Counted from the stretch's first letter, positions 54,701 through 62,508 are shown. The stretch: DNA of 64,000 nt from Poriferisodalis sp965226645 (GCA_965226645.1 CBDDDL010000004.1:186001-250000); one strand, 5' to 3'. The notes: a model not told the origin generated them from the sequence alone. A program made the numbers and translations.

Positions 54701-56196
54701 GCGACCTCAACTTTCTCGAGATACCCAACTTCGAGCAGCCCGCCGACTCGAACCGGCGTAACGATTACGTGATCACCGTGCGTGCCTTCGACGGCCAGAA
54801 ATACGGCACCCTCGCGGTGACCGTGACAGTCACCGATATTGACGAGCGGGGAACGCTGGAGCTGTCGGCCACGCAGCCTGGCCTCGGCACGACGCTGAAC
54901 GCCATTCTGTCGGAGCCCGACGTCCCGGTGACCGACCAAGAATGGTCGTGGTGGCGCTCCGACAATCGGAATGACTCGAGCAGTTGGGTTCAGATCGACG
55001 GCGCCTCCTCTTCGAGCTATCGGCCCGTCACTGGCGACCTGGGCTACTGGCTGCGCGCGAACGTCACCTATACCGATGTGCACGGATCGGGCAAGTCCCT
55101 GGAGGTTGAGTCGATCAACACCGTGCAAATGACCGGATCAACGACTATCACCGGGACCACGACCACCACCACGGGCGGCACTAGTGGCGGTGGTGGAGGC
55201 GGTGGTGGTGGAGGCGGTGGCGATTTTGATGTTGGTGTCGCGACCTTTGTGGTGGCCAACGGGTGGAGTGCTGCTGATGTGGGGGTGGCGGCGGTGTTGG
55301 CGGCGCGCACCGATGGCGCAGTGGTGGTGTACACAGCGGGGGACGAGTTGTCGGCTGAGACGGCGATGCTGCTCCGCGAGGCCTCGCCTGCTGAGGTGGT
55401 CATAGTCGGCGGCACTGCTGCGGTGTCGCGTGATGTCCGCACGCAGATCCGTTCCGCGTCGTCCGAGTCGGGCATCTCGCGCATCACCGGCGCGGATCGT
55501 GCCGACACCGCAGCAGGCACGGCGCGCCGCATCCTGGGCGTGCCCTCTCAGGCCGGGCGGGTCACCCTGATCGTGGCCAATGGCTGGTCCCCGCCTGACA
55601 TCGGCGCCGCTGCGGCGCTGGCTGCGCGCAGCGGGCGCTCTGCGGTGCTCTACACCCGTCACGACAGCTTGCCTGCTGTCTCGGCGGCGTTGGTGCGCGA
55701 CTATCAGGTGGCGCGGGTGATCCTCATCGGGGGCACGGCCGCTATCAGCAATCGGGTGCGCGACGAAATTGCCGCGGTGGCGGGCGGAGCCAGCATCTCG
55801 AGGCTGACGGGCGTTGATCGTGTCGACACCGCCGCGCAGACCGCACGGCGAGTGCTCGGCAGCGCCGCCTCCGCTCCGGACGGCATCACCTTGGTGATTG
55901 CGAATGGCTGGTCCGCGCCTGATGTCGGAGTTGCGGCCGCGTCGGCAGCTGCTACGGAGAACTCAGCAGTCGCATACACCTCACAAGGAACGCTGCCTGC
56001 GGCGACCGCAGCGCTCATCCGCGACTACCGGCCCAGCCAGGTCATCATCGTGGGCGGCCGCGCAGCAGTCACCAACGACGTGCGAGCAGCAATCACCGAA
56101 ACCGCGCCCAGCGGCGCCGACGTGCGGCGAATCACCGGCAGCACCCGCGTCGAGACCGCCGCCCGCGCCGCACGCCGCATCCTCGCAAATCTGTGA
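48796..56196 (+). CDS. Giant secreted kexin-like subtilase with PPC, P, cadherin/Ig and cell-wall-binding repeats
   Basis: 2466 residues. Signal peptide 1-41 (AAAQ); fibronectin III about 45-140; three PPC domains about 147-488 (DVDYFRFQVSG, DVDYFKLELA, DTDYFEFTLDE). The S8 domain (about 515-830) has D554, H589, N687 and S761 (GGTSAAAP). A furin/kexin-type P domain follows (849-972), then FN3 (976-1080), eight cadherin-like repeats and two Ig-like units (1083-2113; FKDPPDYE and VTVxASDG motifs recur), a Thr/Gly linker (about 2115-2145) and three CWB2 repeats (2149-2465; VANGWS, VxIVGGxAAVS). It should be wall-bound outside the cell. The propeptide normally next to the catalytic domain is not evident. 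Translation is coupled to the upstream gene. Confidence 0.9.
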   Translation: MATQRLSTHAAVARLKRSALVVCLLAGTLTLPVLGGHRAAAQTPAAPTISGVASGDQSLTVAWSAPTGVSTADITAYDLRYIETSASATDKADDTMWTVIDDAWTEGSLRVIVTPLTNGTAYDVQVRTVTSSDGSWTATSTGTPKEPGSSRGTATAIVNELPVRGVLDSDDDVDYFRFQVSGTREFFILTTGATDTYGKLYRSSGSLIDSNDDSYLSSGPRNFKLDGRLTSGTYYVAVTGYGGATGPYTLHLQTAVDTTSISNATPIELNSATMAVFTDTGAVDPLDPGDVDYFKLELAAETTITARVSGFVSDTVGAILDSTGAVIESNDDAYLQPARFQFALRRTLPAGTYYIGVRPFYGDDSGLYYLYVYESEEPGSSRATAAEIDISHTAGGEINPAGDTDYFEFTLDESRRVALVGSSRDLDIEVTLQNSFGTALDVNSYSTSIGSIDTFAIYDTLAAGTYYLQVQADQATDTGEYLVLLRPDSSYERLAEACPAARTSTPAGINDPLFGCQWHLDNDGQFGGTADEDINLGNVWNTYNGANVNVVVVDQGLDYFHEDLEQNVDTSKNHSYRRVDDVFGERSSHGTAVAGLIAARDNSVGMRGVAPRATIYVYDLLGASSTFNAADAASRGRVTTSVSNNSWGPSEGPGASRASQLWERAIDSGVTEGNSGSGVVYVWSAGNGDDNGDWASLDEVASYYGVTAACAVDNDGKRSYYSEQGPNLWVCAPSNSTDKVHPGVATTWRSSRYTDRFGGTSAAAPIVSGVAALVRDVDSTLSWRDVKLILAASARTNDDTDAGWETGASKYGTTGPYSFNHQYGFGVVDASAAVDLAGSWTKVPAMRTATASYDTARSIPDTGSAVSSTVNLEGEVDFVEFVEVNVDFDAPRFRNLEIELESPQGAISVLTIANSSDCTAGDPCPLTGVFRFGSARHLGEDPRGTWTLRVTDKVRGGSRNTVNSWNLKAYGHRQSPDAVPLSYVQPGAPGSGELTVAWDEPDITGVSAITGYEVRHIRSDAADNSDDKWDDTSSTCTAATCSATISGLTDGVRYDVQVRAVTGVADRKGDWSPKARGTPGTTNSEPFFVDGERTKRLVDENAGSGADVGPAVTAQDHESQTSSETLIYSLGGSDAVLFAIDSLGQITTTFDPDFENDDQKQSYTVTVSVTDSKEDDGTADTAVDDTITVDIEVVDTDEPPTVLHCTDTDDCTEITSPHEISYPEGDMGPVFDYDFDDPDAGLVRVALDGADEDHFYLNGAGIFGFLQDFDHVRPDFEDPLDVGGDNVYEVTLQVFDGTTTVELEIQVTVTDENEKPALTGDDMATVDENSAATGLIFSAYDPERGNITWTLSGEDRSELEIAGGVLRFKDPPDYEMPGDHDRDNKYQVHVEASDGDNADVISVEVEVADVNEPADITGLSTRNFAENTTGSVADYQANDPEDKERVTWTLSGSDHLDFEIDRNGVLRFKDPPDHEAQSRYSVTLEASDGKDAQGNADTAVDDTFDVTVNVTDDDEDPVITAGPTSESVAEGYTGEVARFEAADPEGDDVIWTLLGTDRADLMIGRSSGIVEFMNPPDYEDPVDSGRNNSYVVTVQASDGMLTATQSLTVSVTNEDEPGMLSFSSPQPQVNTVLRATLSDPDGGVSSTTWMWERSLVGSPSDWTMITGASSSSYTPKDDDENRYLRVTAAYRDPHGTGKSVELEISDAVRAAPVGNRKPEFASSTGERTVDENTEANREIGAPVEADDPDGDDLRYSLGGRDATSFDIDSDSGQLLTKAALDHERKPTYQVSVTARDPSGLSDAQSVTITVEDVDEAPVITGPTGPGYAEDRTDAVARYMARDPEGEDFRWSLGGIDAGDFDIDEDSGVLSFKNPPDHDSSVDNDYEIVVQATDTDEGGGQRIGELAVTVRVTPVNEPPVVTSRSGTTNLSWQENDTGFVEMFMATDQEGVSVTWSLAGNDRGDFKIDDGDLNFLEIPNFEQPADSNRRNDYVITVRAFDGQKYGTLAVTVTVTDIDERGTLELSATQPGLGTTLNAILSEPDVPVTDQEWSWWRSDNRNDSSSWVQIDGASSSSYRPVTGDLGYWLRANVTYTDVHGSGKSLEVESINTVQMTGSTTITGTTTTTTGGTSGGGGGGGGGGGGDFDVGVATFVVANGWSAADVGVAAVLAARTDGAVVVYTAGDELSAETAMLLREASPAEVVIVGGTAAVSRDVRTQIRSASSESGISRITGADRADTAAGTARRILGVPSQAGRVTLIVANGWSPPDIGAAAALAARSGRSAVLYTRHDSLPAVSAALVRDYQVARVILIGGTAAISNRVRDEIAAVAGGASISRLTGVDRVDTAAQTARRVLGSAASAPDGITLVIANGWSAPDVGVAAASAAATENSAVAYTSQGTLPAATAALIRDYRPSQVIIVGGRAAVTNDVRAAITETAPSGADVRRITGSTRVETAARAARRILANL

Positions 56197-56215
56197 TAGG
56201 TCGCTCCGGGACGCG

Positions 56216-57493
56216 CTAGTTGCCGGGCAGGGTCACGGTGACCTCTGGCTCTGGCGGCGGCGGGCCGGTGAGGAAGTTGCGCACGACCTGGCTCCAGGTC
56301 AGCCGCCACTCTTTCCAGTTGGTGCCGATGTAGAGCGGATCGGGTCGGTATGGCACAACATCCACCCCGAAAGCCTTCCATTCGGGGCTGGCGACGATGT
56401 CGCTACGCGCCGGTCGGGAGCCGAAGCGGTCAGCGATGCCGAATTGGAACAGCGGCTGGCCGACAGCATCGATGAAGCGGCCCCCGAGCGACTGGTTCGA
56501 TGCGCCCGCCACGACGCCGGCGTAGAAGGCGATGCGGACGCAGTCATTTCGCGCAACTCCGATGTCGAGCGACTCGGGCACGCCCGGCAGGTATTGGGCG
56601 TACACCGACGGCATGCCCGCTGTGCCCCAGGTCATCGGCAGACGTCCTGCCAGCGACTCGCGCGTCACCGGTTCGGGATCGTCTTCGCTGATCGGCCGCT
56701 GCGGCGGGGGTCCGCCGCCCGCGAATCGCTCGAACACCGCCTGCTCCCATGTCGGCGCAAGCTCGACGCCCCATCGAAGCATCTCGTCGAGGACCTGCGG
56801 CCAGGGTGTGCCCTCGGCGATGCGGGACGGATGGAGCCGTTCGAGCGCCAGGAGGAAGTACATGCCCATCCGGCTCGACGCGGGATCTGCGATGACCACG
56901 GTCCCCGAGTGGGCCGGATCCACGAGGTCGCTGAGGCCCTGTGGCAATGGCGGGGGCAGGGTCGCGGCTTCGGGAAGCTCGTCGATGCGTCGTTGCGGCA
57001 CCGCATAGAACGAGGGCAGGTAGATGAGGCACGCATCGATATAGCTGACCGGTGTCATTGAGTAATCGTCCAATGCCAGACCTTCGACAAGTGGACCGGG
57101 CGCAAGCGGGACGTACGGTGCGACGAGACCGCTGTCGATGACGTGCTGCAGGTCGAGCGTGTCGACGCCGATGACCACATCGGCGATCGGATGAGCCCGG
57201 CTGCGCTCCATCAGGTCAATCACGTCATCAGGTGTGTCCTCGCGGAACACCACCACTTCGATGCCGGTGCTCTCGGTGAACGCTTCCATCGCGTCGGCGG
57301 GCAGGTGATAGTCGCGATGAGTCAGGACTCGAACCGCAGCGGCACCACCGTCCGTGGCTCCGCAGGCCGCCAGCACCACAGCCCCGATCGCAGCAATGCC
57401 TGCAGCAATGAACCCCAGACGCGCTGTTGGCTTGAGGCGCCGAACAGCACCGTCGCCGCCCCGAGCGGCAAACTCAGCGCAGCGATTCGCCAT
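56216..57493 (-). CDS. Extracellular solute-binding lipoprotein, ThiB/iron-binding type
   Basis: 425 residues. Lipobox VLAAC gives lipidation at C44. The mature part starts VRVLTHRDYHLPADAMEAFT, and continues with the periplasmic-binding-protein pattern of the ThiB/FbpA cluster (HPIADVVIGVDTLDL, PVSYIDACLIYLPSFYA, PMTWGTAGMPSVYAQY). Its start overlaps the end of the thiamine pyrophosphokinase gene by 20 nt, so a thiamine or thiamine phosphate ligand is the best guess. No permease is adjacent. Confidence 0.82.
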   Translation of the reverse strand: MANRCAEFAARGGDGAVRRLKPTARLGFIAAGIAAIGAVVLAACGATDGGAAAVRVLTHRDYHLPADAMEAFTESTGIEVVVFREDTPDDVIDLMERSRAHPIADVVIGVDTLDLQHVIDSGLVAPYVPLAPGPLVEGLALDDYSMTPVSYIDACLIYLPSFYAVPQRRIDELPEAATLPPPLPQGLSDLVDPAHSGTVVIADPASSRMGMYFLLALERLHPSRIAEGTPWPQVLDEMLRWGVELAPTWEQAVFERFAGGGPPPQRPISEDDPEPVTRESLAGRLPMTWGTAGMPSVYAQYLPGVPESLDIGVARNDCVRIAFYAGVVAGASNQSLGGRFIDAVGQPLFQFGIADRFGSRPARSDIVASPEWKAFGVDVVPYRPDPLYIGTNWKEWRLTWSQVVRNFLTGPPPPEPEVTVTLPGN

Positions 57494-58178
57494 GAGTCTG
57501 TATGGCCAGGATGCTGCCCGCAGAAATCACGAGACGCGCCGTGGGGCCAGTGAGCTCATTGCTGAGTCCGAGCGTTGCGGCGCTCCGAAGCGAGTCTGCG
57601 GGCGTCAAGTTCCAGCGGAGCCCGGTCGTCAGCAAGTTCGCGTTGCCCCCGATCGCCAACAGGGTCAACAGGTTGCCGTCGGTGACGTCGAGCGACAATT
57701 CCATTCCCACAGTCGCTGCACGCACGACGCTGTCGCCGACGTAGGCAGTGATCGGAAGGGCGGCATATCGCGGGCGCGCCAGCATCGAGATTGCGCTCAA
57801 GAGATGATCAAGACGCCCTCCGCCACCGCTGAGTATCGCTATCGACATCGGGTCGAGCCCCCACGCGAAGCTCAGCGCCAGATCGAGGTCGCTCTGGGCT
57901 TTGTCGGCCGGGTGCCAACGGACGACGAGACCCGGCCATTGCCGGCGACAACGCGCGAGCACGGCTGAGCTCACCGAGTCGAAGTCGCCCACAGCGGCAT
58001 GAGGACGCAAGCCGAGCCGAAGCGCATGTGTGAGTCCTCGATCGACAGCAATCACGCAAGTCGGCTCAACTGGCGGAATCCGGCGCGGGGCGTGTGGCGC
58101 GCCGTCCACGATCCACACGTGCGTTGCGTCGAGCGGCGTCTGGTCATCGGCTTTGCTGCCCGCGCTCGAGTGGGTCAT
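57474..58178 (-). CDS. thiN: Thiamine pyrophosphokinase
   Basis: 234 residues from ATG 58178. Catalytic-domain motifs: AVDRGLTHALRLGLRPHAAV with GDFDS (64-68), DKAQSDLDLAL, and GGGGRLDHLLSAI. The B1-binding C-terminal domain has LLAIGGNANLLTTGLRWNL and GLSNELTG. It makes ThDP from thiamine and ATP, which the ThDP enzyme at 5281-6960 needs. Only 12 nt separate its start from that of the divergent penicillin-binding protein gene. Confidence 0.88.
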   Translation of the reverse strand: MTHSSAGSKADDQTPLDATHVWIVDGAPHAPRRIPPVEPTCVIAVDRGLTHALRLGLRPHAAVGDFDSVSSAVLARCRRQWPGLVVRWHPADKAQSDLDLALSFAWGLDPMSIAILSGGGGRLDHLLSAISMLARPRYAALPITAYVGDSVVRAATVGMELSLDVTDGNLLTLLAIGGNANLLTTGLRWNLTPADSLRSAATLGLSNELTGPTARLVISAGSILAIQTHGESLR

Positions 58179-58190
58179 GGCACCAGTGTG

Positions 58191-60500
58191 ATGGCAAACG
58201 GCAAGCAGGCGTCGCGCAAGCAGCACCCGGGCGGACCGGTACCTTGCAGTTCATCTGTGGATTTCGCTCGCCGAATCGCCCGGTTGCCCCTGCTCGTACT
58301 GATGATCGGTGTCTGCGCAGCGCTGCTGACGGTCGCCGCTCGAGCGTCGGCGCCGCACCTTGCGCGCACGCTTGACGCCGTCGATCGCGATCGCGATCAC
58401 ATCCTCATCGACTTGCGCCCCGGGGCGCAGCGCACTCGGGTATTCGACTCAACGGGCAATCCCATCGGAATCTTGTTGAACGAAGTCGACCGCGAGATCA
58501 TCACGCTGGACGAAGTTCCCCACGACGTGCGGGAGACGATCATCGCGGTGGAGGACAGCAAGTTCTGGCTGCACAACGGCGTGGACCTGCGCGCCACCGC
58601 GCGGGCGCTGGTCTCGAACGTCTCCGTCGGTGGGATTGCGTCGGGAGGCTCAACGATCACTCAACAGATCGTCAAACTGCGGGTAGTCGGCAGCGAGCGC
58701 AGCTTCAATCGCAAGATTCGGGAAGCGGTCATCGCAGCCCGTCTCGAGGAAGAGTTCACGAAAGAGGAAATTCTCGAGTTCTATGTGAACGAGGTATATC
58801 TGGGCAATGGTGCCTACGGTCTGCAGGCCGCTGCGGAGACGTATTTCGGCAAGGACGTGAACACCCTCGACGTCGGTGATGCCGCCTTCCTCGCGAGCCT
58901 CATTCGAAGTCCGGGCCTGTTTGACGGCTTCGATCAGAACACCGAGACCATGATCCGACGGCGCAGCCAGTCGTTGCAGCAAGCTGTCGACGCGGGAATC
59001 ATCACCGAGGCCCAGCAATCTGCGTTCGAACGGCGCCCATTGCCGAGCAGAAATCTCTCGCCACGTCGTACCGATCTCGCACTTCGTCGTGATTATTTCT
59101 TGGTCGAAGTCCGTCGGGCGCTGTTGGCAAACCCGGCACTCGGCGACACGTATCAGGCTCGTTTCAGCCAGGTCTTCGGCGGCGGCCTGCGTGTTTGGAC
59201 GACGTTGCGCCCGGAGCTGCAGTCGTCCATGAGAGCCGCCGTGGGCGAAGTACTGCCCGAGGGCACCGGCGAGTTCGAAGTGTCGATCGTCAGCGTCGAT
59301 CCCAGCACGGGGGCAGTGCTGTCGTTCATCGGCGGACCGGCATTCAGCGACTCCGAGTTCAATCTCGCGACGCAGGGTCGCCGCCAGCCGGGCTCCTCGT
59401 TCAAGACGTACGTCTTCGCAGCGGCCATCGAACGGGCGTCCATCTACCCGTTCGACACCATCAGCGGGCAGGGGCCGTGCACCTTCGCGAACCCCCCACT
59501 CGACGACTACAAGGTCAGCAACTTTGCCGGCAGTGCGGGCCGCGTCGCCACGGTCAAAGATCAGACACTGGCGAGTGCCAACTGTGCGTTCGTGCGGCTC
59601 GGCCTGATCACCGGCCTTGACGAGGTCGTAGGGATGGCAGATCGACTTATCGGGCGTACCGATCAAGACGGATTCATGCCGTATCCGTCCATATCGCTGG
59701 GAGCGCAAGAGGTCACGCCGCTCGAACAGGCCGTGGGCTACGGCACGTTTGCCAATCGTGGTGTGCGGATGGAGCCCTTCTACGTCACCCGAATCGAGAA
59801 CAACTTCGGCGAAGTGCTCTACGAACACGTCCCGCATGGGCGCCGTGTGGTGTCGCCGCAGACCGCCGACTGGGTGACGTCGGTGCTCCAAGCGAACGTG
59901 GAGTCAGGCACGGGCACCCGGGCCCAGCTGGCCGGCGGCCAGGTCGCGGCTGGCAAGACCGGCACGACACAGTCATTTCACGACGCATGGTTCGTGGGCT
60001 TCACGCCGCACATGGCAACCGCGGTGTGGATGGGGCATCCCGACAAACAGGTGCCGATGACCGACATTCAGGGACGGCGCGGCACAGGCGGCTGGGTGCC
60101 TGCCCGCATTTGGTCCGCGTACATGCACCGTGCGCTTCGAGGCACCGAACTGCGCGACTTCCCGGCACAGCCGCCGCCGCCGCGTGCGGGGCAGTATCTG
60201 TTCCTGTCGGGCGACATCTGCTCGATTGGGGTCGCCGCGTCGCCAAACGAGCCGCCGCTGGAATTCGACCTGCCGTGCAGCATGGTTCGACCGACAGCAG
60301 ACAACGAATTCGAGCCGCTGCCGGACGCGCTGTGCAAAGTGGCTATCCCGACGGCCAGCGGGGAGTCCCGCTTCGAGTGGATCCGTTGCACCGATGTCGG
60401 TGCCGTGCTTGAGGCGCGGGCGCCTGAACCCGTGGGGGATACTTCGGGACAAGCTGGCTCCGATCCGGACGAAGCCCTATCCGAAGAGGACGACGCCTGA
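58191..60500 (+). CDS. Class A penicillin-binding protein (transglycosylase/transpeptidase)
   Basis: 769 residues from ATG 58191. One membrane segment (33-51). GT51 glycosyltransferase: E121 in EDSKFWLHNGVDLRATAR and GGSTITQQ at 152-159. Transpeptidase: S402-S-F-K405 (RQPGSSFKTY), S462-A-N464, and K589-T-G591. It polymerises and cross-links peptidoglycan. A proline-containing tail with Cys residues (after about 675) is extra. Its promoter must lie inside or over the divergent thiN gene. Confidence 0.9.
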   Translation: MANGKQASRKQHPGGPVPCSSSVDFARRIARLPLLVLMIGVCAALLTVAARASAPHLARTLDAVDRDRDHILIDLRPGAQRTRVFDSTGNPIGILLNEVDREIITLDEVPHDVRETIIAVEDSKFWLHNGVDLRATARALVSNVSVGGIASGGSTITQQIVKLRVVGSERSFNRKIREAVIAARLEEEFTKEEILEFYVNEVYLGNGAYGLQAAAETYFGKDVNTLDVGDAAFLASLIRSPGLFDGFDQNTETMIRRRSQSLQQAVDAGIITEAQQSAFERRPLPSRNLSPRRTDLALRRDYFLVEVRRALLANPALGDTYQARFSQVFGGGLRVWTTLRPELQSSMRAAVGEVLPEGTGEFEVSIVSVDPSTGAVLSFIGGPAFSDSEFNLATQGRRQPGSSFKTYVFAAAIERASIYPFDTISGQGPCTFANPPLDDYKVSNFAGSAGRVATVKDQTLASANCAFVRLGLITGLDEVVGMADRLIGRTDQDGFMPYPSISLGAQEVTPLEQAVGYGTFANRGVRMEPFYVTRIENNFGEVLYEHVPHGRRVVSPQTADWVTSVLQANVESGTGTRAQLAGGQVAAGKTGTTQSFHDAWFVGFTPHMATAVWMGHPDKQVPMTDIQGRRGTGGWVPARIWSAYMHRALRGTELRDFPAQPPPPRAGQYLFLSGDICSIGVAASPNEPPLEFDLPCSMVRPTADNEFEPLPDALCKVAIPTASGESRFEWIRCTDVGAVLEARAPEPVGDTSGQAGSDPDEALSEEDDA

Positions 60501-60534
60501 TGAAACCCGACGCTTTCTCGTCCCCCGCACGACG

Positions 60535-61308
60535 ATGACATCAGACGCTCGTGAGCCGTTGACGGAAGCAGCATCGCCGCACGACACCTCAGCCAGCCGG
60601 CTCGAGGTCCTCGCCTCGATCCAGGACCTCGACGTACGGCTCAACCAGATCGCGCACCGCATCGAGCACCTGCCAGAACGGCAAATGCTTGCTGATGTCG
60701 TGAGAGAGATGGCGGCCCTCTCGGGGAGAGGGCGTGAGCTCGATGCCGAGATTTCCGCCTTGGAGCGGAAACAGCGTGCTCACGAAGACGAGGTTGCGCT
60801 CATCGAAAACCGACGCTCCCGCAACGCAGAGCGCCTGTACGACAGCCATCTGACATCTCCGAAGGAAGCGGAGGCTCTGACGGCGGAGGCAGCGTCGCTC
60901 GAACGCCGGCAGATCGAGATCGAGGACGTGATCCTGGAGCTGATGGAACAGATCGAGCCGCTCTCGTCATCCCGAAGCGAGCTCGCCGAGCGCTACGAGA
61001 ATGCAACCCGTCGGCGCACCGATACCGAGACGGGCATCGCGGAGGCCGAAATGAACGCCGTGGAAGAACACGACGAGGTACTGGGCGCGCGAACAGAACT
61101 GGTTGCTTCGGTCCCCGCAGAACTGATGGCGCTGTACGACGAGCGCCGCATCGCGGCTCGGGGGGAACCGGCGGTCGGTCGGCTAGTCGGGATGACATGC
61201 AGCGCCTGCCATCTGGAGATCCCCGCCGTGGATCGCGACCGTATTTCCCGCCTCGACACCGACGAAATCGTCGACTGCCCCCAGTGCGGGGCCCTGCTCG
61301 TTCGCTGA
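60535..61308 (+). CDS. Coiled-coil protein with C4 zinc ribbon (zf-RING_7/CdsZ type)
   Basis: 257 residues. Residues about 20-190 form a long helical coiled coil, rich in Glu, Arg and Ala (LNQIAHRIEHLP, LTAEAASLERRQIEIED). The C-terminal zinc ribbon has C222-x2-C225 and C248-x2-C251 (CSACHLEIP, DCPQCGALLV). The orthologous group is conserved in actinobacteria, often beside RNase H/phosphatase genes, matching the histidine phosphatase gene nearby; nucleic-acid binding is presumed. Starts 34 nt after the penicillin-binding protein gene. Confidence 0.87.
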   Translation: MTSDAREPLTEAASPHDTSASRLEVLASIQDLDVRLNQIAHRIEHLPERQMLADVVREMAALSGRGRELDAEISALERKQRAHEDEVALIENRRSRNAERLYDSHLTSPKEAEALTAEAASLERRQIEIEDVILELMEQIEPLSSSRSELAERYENATRRRTDTETGIAEAEMNAVEEHDEVLGARTELVASVPAELMALYDERRIAARGEPAVGRLVGMTCSACHLEIPAVDRDRISRLDTDEIVDCPQCGALLVR

Positions 61309-61332
61309 CCCGATGTTCCAGCGAGCAATCTG

Positions 61333-61857
61333 ATGGTGCTGTGGTTTGTCGGGACATCGCTGGTGGCGATGCGCTGGTTCTTCGGTGACGCCGCGATCGA
61401 TCACCGGCTGGTGGTTGCAGGCGCACTCGCGCCCGCCGCGATCCATCTCCTGAGCGGGGGCGCAGCCCTGGCGCATTCACTGATACTGCCTGCATGCATC
61501 CTCGTCGCCGTGATGTTGATCACGATCGGCCGGCGCCGCGCGCGGCGCCGATGGCTGGCGGTACCGATCGGAGTCTTCTGGCATGAAGTATTCGATGGTG
61601 CCTGGACACAGCCGGCACTGTTGTGGTGGCCCTTCGGCGGTGGCTCGGCCGAAACGGCGCTGTCGCTGTCGGCACGGCCACTGTGGGCAATCGCGGTACT
61701 CGAGTTCGTGGGACTCACTGGATGTTTGTGGTTGTGGCGAACGTCTGGCCTCGCGAGCGATGCTGCGGCACGGGCAGTGTTCTGGCGAACGGGAAGGATC
61801 GATCCGGCCAACAAGCGTGGATCGGGCCGTACAGGTCCGGGGGACTCGACATGTTGA
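61333..61857 (+). CDS. Membrane protein of unknown function
   Basis: 174 residues with about four membrane segments (near 3-15, 25-42, 47-66 and 108-133) and a basic RRRARRR loop between the third and next. WHEVFDGAWTQPALLWWPFGG resembles small metal-dependent hydrolase-like membrane proteins but I cannot assign a function. Its stop overlaps the start of the histidine phosphatase gene by 7 nt, so both are expressed together. Confidence 0.7.
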   Translation: MVLWFVGTSLVAMRWFFGDAAIDHRLVVAGALAPAAIHLLSGGAALAHSLILPACILVAVMLITIGRRRARRRWLAVPIGVFWHEVFDGAWTQPALLWWPFGGGSAETALSLSARPLWAIAVLEFVGLTGCLWLWRTSGLASDAAARAVFWRTGRIDPANKRGSGRTGPGDSTC

Positions 61858-62450
61858 TACTGGCCCGGCACGGCCGTACACAGGCCAACGCATCGCACCT
61901 GTTGCAAGGGCGCAGCGACAACCGGCTCGACGCGCTCGGACAGCGGCAGGCAGCGGAGATTGCGGCAGCTCTCGCGCAGTTGGACGGCGGCCTCGATCGC
62001 ATCATCTCTTCGCCGCTGCCGCGCGCGATGCAGACGGCCGCGGCGTCAGGCGAGCTTTTGGGTGCCGAAGTGATGATCGACGAGCGATGGTCAGAGCTTG
62101 ATTACGGCGAGTGGGAGGCGTTGCCGATCTCGGAGATCAGCGCCGAGGCTTGGCGCCATTGGCGAAGCGATGCCAGCTTCGCTCCGCCGGGCGGGGAGTC
62201 GTTGGCTGCGTTGAACATACGGGTCGCTCACGCCTGCGAAGCGGTTGTAGCTGCGGCGTCGGAGATCAACATTGCCGTGTTCACGCATGTGTCACCCATC
62301 AAGGCTGCAGTGCGGTGGGTGCTCGATGTCGACGATGAGATCTCGTGGCACCTCCACGTCGCCCAGGCTCAGATCACCAAGATCGAAGTCCGTGGCGAGC
62401 GAGTGACCCTCAGCGCTTTCAATGACGTGTCGCATCTCAGCGGTGCCTAG
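61851..62450 (+). CDS. Histidine phosphatase family protein (phosphoglycerate mutase-like)
   Basis: 199 residues from ATG 61851. The phosphohistidine motif is ARHGRT (H7), with ISSPLPRAMQTA for the second Arg, ELDYGEWEALP for the acid, and FTHVSPIKAAVRW for the second His. The pattern is of the CobC/acid phosphatase group (with RNase HI in mycobacteria); no RNase H domain is attached. Alpha-ribazole phosphatase or a general phosphatase are possible. Confidence 0.87.
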   Translation: MLILARHGRTQANASHLLQGRSDNRLDALGQRQAAEIAAALAQLDGGLDRIISSPLPRAMQTAAASGELLGAEVMIDERWSELDYGEWEALPISEISAEAWRHWRSDASFAPPGGESLAALNIRVAHACEAVVAAASEINIAVFTHVSPIKAAVRWVLDVDDEISWHLHVAQAQITKIEVRGERVTLSAFNDVSHLSGA

Positions 62451-62485
62451 CTCCAGCGCCTGCGCCGCGGCCCGTGCGACGAGGT

Positions 62486-62508
62486 ATGCGAGCTTGGGCG
62501 TCTCGCAT
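62486..62508. terminator. Hairpin ATGCGAG-N9-CTCGCAT between convergent units
   Basis: Seven-base perfect stem between the end of the phosphatase gene and the 3' end of rnpB on the opposite strand. No T-run, but the place suits a bidirectional terminator. Confidence 0.4.
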
